DNA of 64,000 nucleotides from CAYRFF01 sp964423575 (GTDB taxonomy: Bacteria > Bacteroidota > Bacteroidia > Chitinophagales > Saprospiraceae): positions 9,794-73,793 of the forward strand of contig CAYRFF010000010.1 in NCBI GenBank assembly GCA_964423575.1. The letters run 5' to 3'. The notes beneath the pieces are model-generated. The model searched no databases. It was not told where the DNA came from and was given only the letters and a program-made list of their open reading frames with translations. The translations under genes and the position numbers were made by a program. Of this stretch, positions 1-9,127 are shown in pieces. Position 1 is the stretch's first letter. Every line of letters begins with the position of its first letter.

Positions 1-5
1 GTAGT

Positions 6-318
6 TTTTATCAGATATTTTACGCATTGTGATTGATATTTCTTTGTTAGACAATAATGTGGTTTTACACTATAATTTGACATGCGACCCGTCTGCGGGT
101 CGTGCTCTCATTTCATATTCAAGCTATAAACATGGGACGCTCTCGGCGTCCTTTATGCAATTCAATCCTTTGCTATAAACATGGGATATTTTCGACGTCC
201 ATGATTCAATTCCGTCCTTCATTTTATCAGATATTTTACGCATTGTGATTGATATTTCTTTGTTAGATAACAATGTGGTTTTACACTATAATTTGACATA
301 CGACCCGTCTGCGGGTCG
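6..318. repeat. Direct repeat of about 97 bp (two copies)
   Basis: Bases 6-102 recur at 222-318 with a constant offset of 216 and only a few substitutions. Each copy ends in the palindrome CGACCC-gtctgc-GGGTCG (85-102 and 301-318). The copies lie inside the REP-like cluster beside the transposase at 803. They may be a duplicated REP unit with its flank. Confidence 0.85.
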
Positions 319-673
319 ATTATTTTTACGACTTCCATGCTATAAACATGAGACGCTTTCGGCGTCTTTTAGGCAATTCAATCCTTTGCTATAAACATGG
401 GACGCTTTCAGCGTCCTTTAATTATTCATAACCTCCTGCATTACCTTCCACATTATAGACATGGGACATCTTCGATGTCCTACGATATACTTCCTTATAA
501 ATTAGAATCTACTGCGTCGAGGTCCATTCCTTATGACAATATGAACGTATTGTAGATTGAACCCGAAGGGTTCCTATGTTTATAGCACATCATAACAATT
601 TAGCACTCGACCCAGAATGGGTCGCATGTTTATAGCATAGGAATACAACAAGTATGGCGACCCTGAAGGGGTC
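85..673. repeat. REP/BIME-like palindrome cluster next to a RAYT gene
   Basis: About ten short GC-rich hairpins sit in an AT-rich gene-free stretch. On the left most have the form GCTATAAACATG followed by a palindrome such as GGACGC-n5-GCGTCC (hairpins ending near 151, 200, 366, 416 and 480). On the right the order is inverted: palindrome first, then CATGTTTATAGC (559-586, 608-637), with one more palindrome at 659-673. A conserved tail, a variable-sequence stem and inverted arrangement are what REP elements look like. The neighbouring Y1 transposase fits the known partnership of RAYT proteins with REPs. No other gene is seen in 1-800. Confidence 0.75.
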
Positions 674-802
674 AAATATCTTTTCCCATAGCGTAATTGT
701 GGAAATCCATTTAAATTATATAATTTTAGCAAGGACAACAAAAGAAAAGCTTTCGCCTTTCTACGAACACAAACAAATTTAACACACAAAAACACCTCAA
801 TT

Positions 803-1267
803 ATGGCAGGAACATTCTCTCAAATTTATATTCAAATTATCTTCGCAGTACAAGGAAGGAGAAGCCTTATAAATTCAACTTGGGAAGAAGAATTATATAA
901 ATATATAACCGGAATTATAAGAAATAAAGATCAAAAATTATTAGCTATAAATGGCATGCCTGATCACATCCATATCCTAATCGGGATGCGACCATCATGT
1001 TGTCTTTCTGATCTCGTAAGAGAAGTGAAAAAGTCTTCCAATAAATTTATAAGTGATAAAAGATTTACGAGATACAAATTTGAATGGCAAGACGGTTATG
1101 GTGCTTTTTCATATAGTCATTCAGCATTGGACAATGTGATTCGATACGTTGAAAATCAGAAAGAACATCATAAAAAGAAATCATTTAAAGAGGAGTATAT
1201 GAACTTTCTAAACAAGTTCAATATAGAATTCAAAGATGAATATCTTTTTGAATGGATTGAGGATTAA
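803..1267 (+). CDS. REP-associated tyrosine transposase (Y1/HUH, IS200-like)
   Basis: A 154-aa single-domain Y1 transposase of the TnpA_REP/IS200 type. The HUH metal-binding pair is H55 and H57 (DHIHIL), and the candidate nucleophile Y115 sits in the usual helix (RYVENQKEHH). This family cuts and joins single-stranded DNA at hairpin structures. The length is normal for the family. No tnpB accessory gene lies beside it. The flanking hairpins with a conserved ATAAACATG tail look like its substrates, so a RAYT role is more likely than that of an autonomous IS200. The ATG at 803 is preceded by an A-rich leader. All key residues are present, so the protein is probably active. Confidence 0.88.
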   Translation: MAGTFSQIYIQIIFAVQGRRSLINSTWEEELYKYITGIIRNKDQKLLAINGMPDHIHILIGMRPSCCLSDLVREVKKSSNKFISDKRFTRYKFEWQDGYGAFSYSHSALDNVIRYVENQKEHHKKKSFKEEYMNFLNKFNIEFKDEYLFEWIED

Positions 1268-1333
1268 TGTATTAAAAATCGTCGAAAAATAGTCTAACAC
1301 AAATCAACATATATCCCACCACAATTGGATTGA

Positions 1334-2059
1334 TCATCTTATTCTCCATTTTCCTATAGTAGCTAATTGTTCTTCATTGATACCGTAGCTATATTCCGAG
1401 AAAGGGTTTAAACTGTTTTTCAATTCCGACAAATCAATATCGATCTTCATGCTTTCCAATAAAGCTCCTAAGAAAGCTCTCACTCTGGGCGGATAAGCCA
1501 AGCCAAGCTTTATCAATAATTTTATCTCTTTAGGGTTAAGATTTCTGATTCTTTCCGATATAATTTTAATTCCGGAACTTTTATCTAAATCCGGTATTTT
1601 TTTAAAATCCTTTAACACATCAAGCAATTCCAATAAATAAAAATTACTGTCATTTACGCTCACATAGCTTTTTACAGGACTTGCTTTTACCGTACCGTTC
1701 GAAACGGAAATTCTTTTATCTCGACTAGCAATTTTTATGACCTTAGGGACTTGCGTTGTCAAGCCTAATCGATTGTACAATGATGTTCCCGTGATATAAG
1801 CGATACGTTTTCCATCTTCAAATAAATACGGCTTTAACACTTCTTCTTCATTAGGTTTCAACTCGCCAAAAACAGTGACTTTTGGCTTATAAAACACGCC
1901 TGTTGATAACCGCTTGATTGTGCCTTTGGCGATCATCCGCTCAATAGCTTTAGCCGCTGCAACATATTCCTGCGGCTCGATGAATAGTTGATTGTATTTA
2001 AAGGTTATGCCTTCCGGCAAACCATCGACTTGCTTCCTTATTTTTTTCGTAACTCCCAT
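1334..2059 (-). CDS. AbiEi-like type IV antitoxin / transcriptional regulator (DUF6088 type)
   Basis: A 241-aa protein resembling the AbiEi family. The N-terminal 70 residues look like a winged helix (IEPQEYVAAAKAIERMIAKG, then the wing LSTGVFYKP). The middle (YITGTSLYNRLGLTTQVP) is the typical AbiEi antitoxin segment. Known members repress their own promoter and neutralise an AbiEii nucleotidyltransferase toxin encoded downstream. Here no toxin follows: the next gene is the transposase at 803 on the other strand. It may be an orphan, a remnant, or a regulator of something else. A perfect 11-bp inverted repeat overlaps its promoter, consistent with self-repression. The ATG lies only about 8 nt past the -7 box, so the mRNA may be leaderless. 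Confidence 0.72.
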   Translation of the reverse strand: MGVTKKIRKQVDGLPEGITFKYNQLFIEPQEYVAAAKAIERMIAKGTIKRLSTGVFYKPKVTVFGELKPNEEEVLKPYLFEDGKRIAYITGTSLYNRLGLTTQVPKVIKIASRDKRISVSNGTVKASPVKSYVSVNDSNFYLLELLDVLKDFKKIPDLDKSSGIKIISERIRNLNPKEIKLLIKLGLAYPPRVRAFLGALLESMKIDIDLSELKNSLNPFSEYSYGINEEQLATIGKWRIR

Positions 2060-2066
2060 TGCTTTA

Positions 2067-2120
2067 CAAAGATAGTAAATAATTTTCTTATGTCAAGTAA
2101 ATCACGCATTTTACTTGACA
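2067..2120 (-). promoter_or_regulatory. Promoter with 11-bp palindromic operator for the AbiEi-like gene
   Basis: On the minus strand a perfect Bacteroidota -7 box, TATCTTTG, lies at 2067-2074. Just upstream, where the -33 element should be, is the perfect inverted repeat TGTCAAGTAAA (2091-2101) and TTTACTTGACA (2110-2120) with an 8-nt spacer. AbiEi antitoxins are known to bind promoter inverted repeats, so this is the probable autoregulatory site. Confidence 0.72.
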
Positions 2121-2244
2121 CTATTGTTGTTAAATTATTAATACTACTTCACCTTTCCCCCCAGATCATATTCGATCCGTTCGAGGTGAACCATTCTTTA
2201 TCAAATACATCTGTTCTATCAAAAAACTGAAATGAAATAGTTTG

Positions 2245-2466
2245 TTAGTAACCGCATCCTAGGTCATTGAGGCTCCCGAAATGTAGGGTGCGGTACAAAA
2301 GCACGCCCCATACAAATAGTTTTGTGTTGGAATTCCTAAGAATTCATGCGACTCTGTCGCAACACTTTTGCTTGCAAAAGTGCAACACAAAACTTATAGG
2401 ACTTTGACTCCGTAACTACAGCCTGCATTTCGACCGTGCTCAATGACCAAAGGCTGTAGTTACTAA
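2245..2466. repeat. Nested inverted-repeat element, cloverleaf-like core
   Basis: Four collinear nested stems are visible: TTAGTAAC 2245-2252 with GTTACTAA 2459-2466; GGTCATTGAG 2262-2271 with CTCAATGACC 2439-2448; CGAAATG 2277-2283 with CATTTCG 2426-2432; and AGTTTTGTGTTG 2318-2329 with its exact complement at 2383-2394. Inside the last stem are three adjacent hairpins: GAATTC-ctaa-GAATTC (2330-2345), GCGAC-tct-GTCGC (2348-2360) and CACTTTTG-cttg-CAAAAGTG (2363-2382). The core folds as a four-way junction. It lies between hsdS and the AbiEi-like gene. It could be a structured RNA, a miniature mobile element or a recombination site. Confidence 0.8.
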
Positions 2467-2500
2467 AACCCACACAAGATCTAAAACTCATGCTACCCCC

Positions 2501-2541
2501 AATTCGCATAAAATTCGTTAAAAATTCGCGTCAATTCGCAT
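2501..2541 (+). repeat. Dispersed AATTCG-phased repeat, copy 1
   Basis: AATTCG occurs four times at 10-11 bp spacing, about one helical turn. Similar 40-bp stretches occur at 22459-22500 and, inverted, at 38211-38253. This copy overlaps the 3' end of hsdS. Confidence 0.7.
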
Positions 2542-3736
2542 CATAAAAATACTCCTGCAACAGTCCATTAAACACATCCTCACTCTTCTTCAATGCCTCT
2601 TTTACCAGCTCCTTCTGGTATTCTATGGATTCTATACGAGAAGCAAATTCATTTTGGAGTTCTATCGGTGGCAAAATAAATGGAAATTTTTTAAATTCCT
2701 TCATCGGTGGAAAATTAGGTATTCCTGCACCTCTGTTTGAATCAAAATATTTATTTTTAAAGTTTGGATTAGAAAAAAGAAAAACAAAAAAAATGTTTTT
2801 CATTATTGTTTCATCTAGAGTTAATTTAAGTAAGGCTTGGTTGATTATTCCTTTTCTAGCACTTTCAGGAACTATAGACAATTTACCTAGATAAACACCA
2901 GAACAAGATATAATGATATCCTTTGGTTTGACTTCAAAAGCCTTTAATTCTTGAAACTTTTGTTCATCAATAAAGTATCTCGCCATCGTATAATCATCGT
3001 TTAAAGCATGATACTGTTCATAAACCAAATAGCCATCATCAACGAAAATTTCTTTTTTGAGAGCTCCTCCAAATGGTCCTCTTTTTATGGAATATTGATC
3101 ATTTGTCGCCAAATCTTCTATAGTTACTAATTGCCACCCCTTCTCATTAAGCACCGGATCACCAAACATCTCCAAAAACAGACTCTGCTGCAATTCATCA
3201 TATTTCTCGAGTAGTTGACGATTGTATTGAATCAGTTCATCCGCCTTATCCAGTTGTGCTGCAATGGATTTCTGAACGGAAAGGGAAGGAAGGGGGATTT
3301 CGAGATCTTTAATTTCACTCAGATTAATACTGGGATAAGACTCTCCAACTATAAGTCTTTCAGGTTTATACCACTCTATAAAATATCGTAGATATTCTGG
3401 TTCGAGACTTTCCTTGCATATTACATTTGCCAAATGATTCACAAAATATGTATCATCCTTTAAGAGTAATACTCTGTTTTTCATTATACTCATTCCACTC
3501 TTAGCAAATAAGATTGAGTTTCTGGGAGCAATTTTTAACTTAATATCATATTCCCCAGTATCTATTTTAGGTAATAAAGATATAGAGTTGTAATCTAAAA
3601 TTAATTCCTCAAGATGGCCAGCTCTTATAAAGGGTAATCCTTGGTTATCATTAAACATATCAGGTTTCGGTGCTGTTTGTCCAGCTTGAACTTCTGCTAC
3701 ATTTCCTAATTTTACTTTCTCCATTTTCCTACCCAT
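2531..3736 (-). CDS. hsdS: Type I restriction-modification specificity subunit HsdS
   Basis: A 401-aa HsdS of normal length with two target-recognition domains. The first half ends in a central conserved helix (IPLPSLSVQKSIAAQLDKAD, about residues 150-170, followed by a long coiled coil to MFGDP). The second half ends in FILPPIELQNEFASRIESIE and a second coiled coil at the C-terminus. HsdS gives a methylase complex its bipartite DNA target. The start codon overlaps the end of hsdM by 8 bp, so the two are translationally coupled. No hsdR lies downstream or elsewhere in the window. This gene is last in the likely operon that begins at 9082. Confidence 0.93.
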   Translation of the reverse strand: MGRKMEKVKLGNVAEVQAGQTAPKPDMFNDNQGLPFIRAGHLEELILDYNSISLLPKIDTGEYDIKLKIAPRNSILFAKSGMSIMKNRVLLLKDDTYFVNHLANVICKESLEPEYLRYFIEWYKPERLIVGESYPSINLSEIKDLEIPLPSLSVQKSIAAQLDKADELIQYNRQLLEKYDELQQSLFLEMFGDPVLNEKGWQLVTIEDLATNDQYSIKRGPFGGALKKEIFVDDGYLVYEQYHALNDDYTMARYFIDEQKFQELKAFEVKPKDIIISCSGVYLGKLSIVPESARKGIINQALLKLTLDETIMKNIFFVFLFSNPNFKNKYFDSNRGAGIPNFPPMKEFKKFPFILPPIELQNEFASRIESIEYQKELVKEALKKSEDVFNGLLQEYFYDAN

Positions 3737-5279
3737 TCAAAATTGATTGTTCGAGTTCTTCCATTGCATCTTGCCTTTTCTTATCAAGTTCCCGTATCTC
3801 TTGCAGCAAAACTTCCGGCTTTTTGTACTCTATTTTCTCATAAATAATTTCCTTGTAGCGATTGATGCTCAGGTCATAATTATTGGCGACAATATCTTCT
3901 TTGGGAACCATAAATGACTGTGCTGTACGATCGTCTTTTACCTTATCGAGCTCTCCCTGATTCCACTGACTGAGGATAGCAGCAATATCACAGTTTTCTC
4001 CTGCTTCTTTTATCGCTGCTTCCGGATCGGTAAAGCATTTTTCCAGTAATTCTTCATCTACCAGTGGATTCCGCTTGTCGTCCAGGCTGAATCCATCCGC
4101 TTTCATATCAAAAAACCAGACTTTATCCGTTTCTGCACGGTTGGTCTTGGTAAACAAAAGTATCGCCGTACTTACTCCGGCATAAGGTTTAAATACACCG
4201 CTCGGCATGGAAATCACTCCTTGTAAAAGCTGGTTTTCAACCAGCTCTTTGCGTAAGCTTTTATGCGCTCCACTACTACCAAATAAAACGCCATCCGGTA
4301 CAATCACAGCTGCTCTACCTCCGAGTTTCAACATGCGCAATATCAATGTGACAAAAAGCAACTCCGTCTTTTTGGTTTTAGTCAGCGTCAGCAGTGAACT
4401 TTCCACTTCGTCATAATCCAGTGCTCCTTTGAAAGGGGGATTAGCGAGAATCAGGGAATATTCGTTATAAGAAGTATTGCTTTCCGCCAGAGCACTGCCG
4501 TCTTTCAATCCCGGATTATCCAGTCCGTGCAACTGCAGATTCATGGATGCAATACGCATCATAGACGGGTCGATTTCTATCCCGTTGAACATTCTATCAT
4601 TGTAATGTTCTCTGAAATCTGCATCCAGAAACCAGTCCTCATGGTTATCGTGGATATATTCGCTAGCCGCCACCAGGAAACCTGCCGTTCCCATTGCCGG
4701 ATCGATGATTGTATCGTCTTTGCGCGGCCTTGTCAGGTTCACCATCATGCGGATAATATGTCGCGGTGTGCGGAATTGTCCATTTGTTCCCGCTTCCGCA
4801 ATTTTACTGAGCATATATTCATAGAGATCGCCCTTGGTATCGCGGTTGCCAAGCGGCAGCTGATCAATCTGCTGCACGACTTTATCCAGTAGCTTGGGCG
4901 TATTAATCATAAAGGTCGCGCCCTTCATATATTGTGAAAACTTCCCACCTTTTTCGCCCAGCGTCCTCATAAAATCAAAGACGGTTAAGTCATCTATATG
5001 CCTTTGCGGCCTCGTAAACAACTCATACATGGTTTCAGGGTCTTTCTCCTTGAAATATGACCAGCGCAATTCTTTCTGTGCCTCGGTATAAATCGGGGCT
5101 TTATTTGTAGCACCGAGGAGTGCTTTTTCCTTTTCAATGAGGATTTGTTTGTCATCCAGTTGTTTGAGGAAAATCAGATAAGTAAATTGCTCTATAACGA
5201 CTAGTGGATTGGAGATTCCTCCTGTCCAGAAGTCGTTCCATATTTGGTCAATCTGCGATTTTAAGATACCTGTGATCAT
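3729..5279 (-). CDS. hsdM: Type I restriction-modification DNA methyltransferase HsdM
   Basis: A 516-aa N6-adenine methyltransferase. The N-terminal helical HsdM domain is followed by GQFRTPRHI (167-175), the AdoMet-binding motif DPAMGTAGFL (193-202) and the catalytic motif NPPF (280-283). All key residues are intact, unlike in the two methylase-kinase fusions upstream. It would pair with HsdS as M2S. Only 28 bp separate it from the receiver-domain gene upstream, so it probably belongs to that operon. The missing HsdR suggests that modification here serves the neighbouring signalling genes, or that the restriction subunit is elsewhere in the genome. Confidence 0.95.
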   Translation of the reverse strand: MITGILKSQIDQIWNDFWTGGISNPLVVIEQFTYLIFLKQLDDKQILIEKEKALLGATNKAPIYTEAQKELRWSYFKEKDPETMYELFTRPQRHIDDLTVFDFMRTLGEKGGKFSQYMKGATFMINTPKLLDKVVQQIDQLPLGNRDTKGDLYEYMLSKIAEAGTNGQFRTPRHIIRMMVNLTRPRKDDTIIDPAMGTAGFLVAASEYIHDNHEDWFLDADFREHYNDRMFNGIEIDPSMMRIASMNLQLHGLDNPGLKDGSALAESNTSYNEYSLILANPPFKGALDYDEVESSLLTLTKTKKTELLFVTLILRMLKLGGRAAVIVPDGVLFGSSGAHKSLRKELVENQLLQGVISMPSGVFKPYAGVSTAILLFTKTNRAETDKVWFFDMKADGFSLDDKRNPLVDEELLEKCFTDPEAAIKEAGENCDIAAILSQWNQGELDKVKDDRTAQSFMVPKEDIVANNYDLSINRYKEIIYEKIEYKKPEVLLQEIRELDKKRQDAMEELEQSILNG

Positions 5280-5307
5280 GTGGGTGATTTATTTTTTTAA
5301 TAAAAAT

Positions 5308-6519
5308 TTAGTCAATTACTTTATAACGTTTTACATACCGTTTATACTTATTACCATATTTATATTCTTCGTCAACAATAATTTCAACCTTCCTTCCTTC
5401 ATGTTCATTTTCTTCAACATATTTATGATAAAACAGATAATCACCTGAATAATAATCATGGCCGTCATATTTAATAGTAACTATTTTCTCATTAGAATTA
5501 TCCTTTTCCACCCATGACCTTTTGTTCTCTTCTGTATCATTGTTTAATGCAGTATAGTTCTTATACCACAGCAATAAATCCAAAATCACGAATGAAAATT
5601 GGTAAAGCAGGAATGGTGAATTAATGTTTTGAGAATAATGATTGTAATCCACATAATCTTCTTTCTTTTTTTCAGAGGTATGCCCTGCAGAACTCGTTGA
5701 ATAGGAAAGAAGCTTTACATTTTCCGCTAGAATCTTAGGGAAATGGCTTTTTGAACATGTATATGGAATATAAGATGTATCAAGTCCGGCTAAAAACCTG
5801 GATGATTCCGTAAGATTAATTTCATCTTTATCATTAATAACATCTGGCGGCAGTATTTTAAATGTTACCAATCCGCGGTACACATATTCCAGACATTTCC
5901 TGAGAGTATTAAAGTGAAGAACAGGATTAATTTTATCATCTAGGGCTTGCACTGATTTTAAAATGTCCTTTAATCCATCTATTTCATTATTGGAAGCACC
6001 CAGTTCTATTAATGTTTTCAGTTGAGAGCGATATTTATAAAGAGCATTAGTTTCTTTCCTATTTTCTATAGCAACAATTATATCTTTCACAAGAATATTG
6101 GTATCAGCAGTTTTTTCATAAAAATCCTTACCTTCTCTACTAAATTTATCTGTTTTTTCCTGAGTTAGTCTTATTTTTTCAATAAAGCCTTCATCACTTT
6201 CATCATTTAATTTTGCTGTAAATATAAACCATGGTATTAACCTTCCTTGAGTTTCTTTAATGACTCTTATGGCTTCAAGAGATTCTCCGACTCCAATTTC
6301 CCTTTCAGTACCTTTTACTTCATCATAATAACCCATAACATCGAGAATCACAGCATCATACTCGTGGATTTTATCATTAACTAGTTTTTCTATCGCATCT
6401 TTATGAAACTGTTCTCCTTCAATTTCGATAGACTTCCTCCTGGCATATCTAATGAATTCGGTTGTAAAATCATTACCTATCTCATCATCTACAAACAACA
6501 CTTTATACATTTTCTCCAT
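5308..6519 (-). CDS. Response-regulator receiver protein with novel C-terminal domain (copy 1)
   Basis: A 403-aa protein. Residues 1-140 form a receiver domain with every phosphorylation residue in place: D11 and D12 (FVDDE), phospho-acceptor D60 (ILDVMG), T101 (FTAK) and K136 (YEKT). No helix-turn-helix follows. Residues of about 170-360 form a mostly helical domain that is also found in the protein at 10344-11270. Shared segments are HFNTLRKCLEYVY against YFNTLRKIIEDLF, SSRFLAG against SSQFLSG, and a final LLLWYKNY against VIVWFKIY. An isolated GH motif (SAGHTS) hints at a HEPN/DUF4145-like fold, but this is weak. It overlaps the methylase-kinase gene by 17 bp, or 8 bp from the second ATG, so the two are a sensor-receiver pair. 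Confidence 0.8.
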   Translation of the reverse strand: MEKMYKVLFVDDEIGNDFTTEFIRYARRKSIEIEGEQFHKDAIEKLVNDKIHEYDAVILDVMGYYDEVKGTEREIGVGESLEAIRVIKETQGRLIPWFIFTAKLNDESDEGFIEKIRLTQEKTDKFSREGKDFYEKTADTNILVKDIIVAIENRKETNALYKYRSQLKTLIELGASNNEIDGLKDILKSVQALDDKINPVLHFNTLRKCLEYVYRGLVTFKILPPDVINDKDEINLTESSRFLAGLDTSYIPYTCSKSHFPKILAENVKLLSYSTSSAGHTSEKKKEDYVDYNHYSQNINSPFLLYQFSFVILDLLLWYKNYTALNNDTEENKRSWVEKDNSNEKIVTIKYDGHDYYSGDYLFYHKYVEENEHEGRKVEIIVDEEYKYGNKYKRYVKRYKVID

Positions 6520-9082
6520 ATAGCTTTATTTTAAATCCAACCTCAAATACATAATCCATTTCATTAGCAGAATCGTAAGTATTCATAAATGCTTCTGCCC
6601 CATTCAATTCAGCCAACTCTTTGATATGACCGCCTCCATATCCGGTATTCTTCGTCTTACCCGCCCCAATTCCGGCCGTAAAGAATTGGTCTTCAGTAAT
6701 TTCTGCAGTCTCACCAATATTTTGAACTGAAAACCTTATGCTATCATAATCTTCAAAGTCATAAACAACTCTTATGGCATTAGGTGTGTTTTTTAAATCT
6801 TGAATTCCAGAATGTCGTTTAATATTATCAAGTATATTCTCTAGGATTATAGTTAAACTGTTTTTATCAAATTCAATTACCGGCTTAATCTTTTCCTCTC
6901 CATCATCCTCACCAATAAACGTAACTGTATTTTCTCCCAATTGAATAATAGATTGTGTCTCAAAAAACTCCCTTACAAATTTATACAGATTAAAATTGAC
7001 AGATTTTATATCAGAAACAGCTGATTCAAAAAATCCTTTTAAACTAGATTTTAAATTTTCAATATGTGCTGTTATAGACTTGATATACTCAACTATATTG
7101 TAATTATAATCAGGCAAATCGTCAATTCTGATTTCTTTAAATTGCTCAGTATCAACATAATCAATTAGATTGAGCATTTTCATATCCAAAGCACCTAATT
7201 CTTTGTTTCTTAAATTATGAAGAGCAGCCCTATATTTGGCTTTCATTTCTCTTCTCAATTTTTCAACAGTCTTCCGTAGCTGAACTTGTTCATCTTTTCC
7301 CTTTTCTATCAGTTCTTTTACCGTTTTAACAAATGACCTTTGAATTTCCAATGATGTCTTATTATCAGGTTCGTCAGGAATTTGTATGGCTAAGTTTAAT
7401 AGATCGCCTTTATTAATTCGAGGCATTATTGTACCTCTAGCTACACTTTCTATTTGCTTCTGAACAGATAAAGAATACAATTCATTGATTAAATATTCCA
7501 TATCTATTTTATCCTGATAAGGTTTTATCAAATAAAAATTAGGACTAGCATAAAAGAAATCATCTTCATCCCCTGGCTTAAACCATCCTAATTTCACTCC
7601 TTTACTCTGAACTAGCCTCGGTAGTAATAGCAACTCTGTGTTTATCTTATTTAAGGACTTGTCCAGCCGGTTTTGCACCTCCATTTTATCTAGATCTATT
7701 CGACAAGTAGTGAAATTATCCGACAAATCTCTCATCCGTAAAATTGGTCCGACATCATCGTCATGTTTCACTCTTGGGATAATGTTAACAAGCTCTTTAA
7801 TTTTAACAAGCTTGTATCCCTTTCTTATTTCAGTTTCTCTATTGACATCAAAGAAATACCTGGATGCAGTTAAATCATATTTGTCATTTCTCAATTCCTT
7901 CAAAGAAACATATCCTGAAAAATTTCTTATAGTTTCTTTAGACTCCCACACGCTTATAATTTTCTCAATATGACTAGACATCATTAGATTCTCAAACCCG
8001 AGCTTTTCGAATTCTTTCGATGCGTCAATCATGAAAACTTTTTCATTTTTAGTTTTGGAAAACACCAGGATAGATGTAGCTATTGTAGTATTCCTATGAA
8101 TATTTGAGGGCAAATTTATTACACCATGTAAAAAGCCATTTTCCACAAAATACTTTCGCACTTTCTGATTTGAGCCTGAAGAGATTATAAAATAATTTGG
8201 GACTAACATAATTCCTAAACCACCATCTCTTATACTTTTAATAACATGCATTACATAAGGCGCAACTCTATCTATTTTCTTCGGCAAATTATATTCCTCA
8301 CCCCACCTTCCATATTTATCCGACAGTGAATATTCTCTTATTTTATCATCGAAAGGTGGATCTGCAATAACTAATTCAAATTGATCTAGTCGTTTTCCTA
8401 CTCTATGCATGGGCTCAGTAATAAGTTCACCTTCACGGAAATCTATATCTGAAATCCCATTAATTAATAGATGCATTATTGTAAATCCTCTCTCCCAGTC
8501 ATCATAAGCTTGAACATGAGCCGACACTCGGTATTTATCACCAAAAGGTAAAAGAAGTTCTCCCAGGCCAATTACCGGATTATATATACTTAAGGATTTT
8601 TGTTCTTTCAATTCGGAGAATATAATCCTTGAAAAAAGTATCGATAAATCATAAGAAGACATCCTAGAGACCTCATAATAGCTTCCTAGTAAATCTATTA
8701 TCAAGTAAAAGGCTATGCGTAATCTTGTTTTTTCTGATTCAACAACTTCGTTACCATAGAAATATTTAAATGGATTTACAGAAAGTAATTTTTCAAGGCT
8801 AACCTTGTTTTTTGAAAAACGTCCTAAAAATGCATCTTTAAGTATAGGGTTTCTCTTTTCGATAAGAGCAAAATTATTCTTCAGGATACTGTGTATATCT
8901 TGATTTTGGAAATCAAGAGTATCAAAAGATATTTCTTTCGGCACATCAATATTAATCTCATCCCCATATATGGAAATATATTTGTAAAAGATTAATAACG
9001 CAAGAAACAAAAACTCATCATGTGGATAAGAACTCAATCTTGTCAGTTCATTTCTTAATTCTCGGATTTGTTTTTCAAACAT
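6503..9082 (-). CDS. Methylase / half-HsdS / histidine kinase fusion protein (copy 1)
   Basis: Numbered from the GTG at 9139, the frame has 878 aa. Residues of about 20-430 resemble HsdM: a degenerate motif I (NPVIGLGELL, 187-196) and motif IV ADPPF (259-263). Residues 440-600 resemble half of an HsdS, with one recognition domain and a conserved helix (GTIMPRINKGDLLNLAIQIP). Then come a coiled coil, an H-box-like HNLRN (H641), and a GHKL ATPase with N-box NILDNIKRH (768-776) and glycine loop GYGGGHIKEL (833-842). The -7 box at 9128-9135 lies inside the frame from GTG, so I place the start at the ATG at 9082 (859 aa). It is probably a DNA-sensing kinase for the receiver encoded next to it. Confidence 0.85.
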   Translation of the reverse strand: MFEKQIRELRNELTRLSSYPHDEFLFLALLIFYKYISIYGDEINIDVPKEISFDTLDFQNQDIHSILKNNFALIEKRNPILKDAFLGRFSKNKVSLEKLLSVNPFKYFYGNEVVESEKTRLRIAFYLIIDLLGSYYEVSRMSSYDLSILFSRIIFSELKEQKSLSIYNPVIGLGELLLPFGDKYRVSAHVQAYDDWERGFTIMHLLINGISDIDFREGELITEPMHRVGKRLDQFELVIADPPFDDKIREYSLSDKYGRWGEEYNLPKKIDRVAPYVMHVIKSIRDGGLGIMLVPNYFIISSGSNQKVRKYFVENGFLHGVINLPSNIHRNTTIATSILVFSKTKNEKVFMIDASKEFEKLGFENLMMSSHIEKIISVWESKETIRNFSGYVSLKELRNDKYDLTASRYFFDVNRETEIRKGYKLVKIKELVNIIPRVKHDDDVGPILRMRDLSDNFTTCRIDLDKMEVQNRLDKSLNKINTELLLLPRLVQSKGVKLGWFKPGDEDDFFYASPNFYLIKPYQDKIDMEYLINELYSLSVQKQIESVARGTIMPRINKGDLLNLAIQIPDEPDNKTSLEIQRSFVKTVKELIEKGKDEQVQLRKTVEKLRREMKAKYRAALHNLRNKELGALDMKMLNLIDYVDTEQFKEIRIDDLPDYNYNIVEYIKSITAHIENLKSSLKGFFESAVSDIKSVNFNLYKFVREFFETQSIIQLGENTVTFIGEDDGEEKIKPVIEFDKNSLTIILENILDNIKRHSGIQDLKNTPNAIRVVYDFEDYDSIRFSVQNIGETAEITEDQFFTAGIGAGKTKNTGYGGGHIKELAELNGAEAFMNTYDSANEMDYVFEVGFKIKLYGENV

Positions 9083-9127
9083 AAAAAGTATATCGTTTTT
9101 TGGTATAAGTGATTGTTTATTCAATTG

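Noticed and set aside
85..673. CRISPR array
   Set aside because: The repeats are palindromes of varying sequence and irregular spacing, with inverted members and no cas gene.
580..795. A 71-codon minus-strand frame across the REP region
   Set aside because: It reads through repeat palindromes and lacks coding features.
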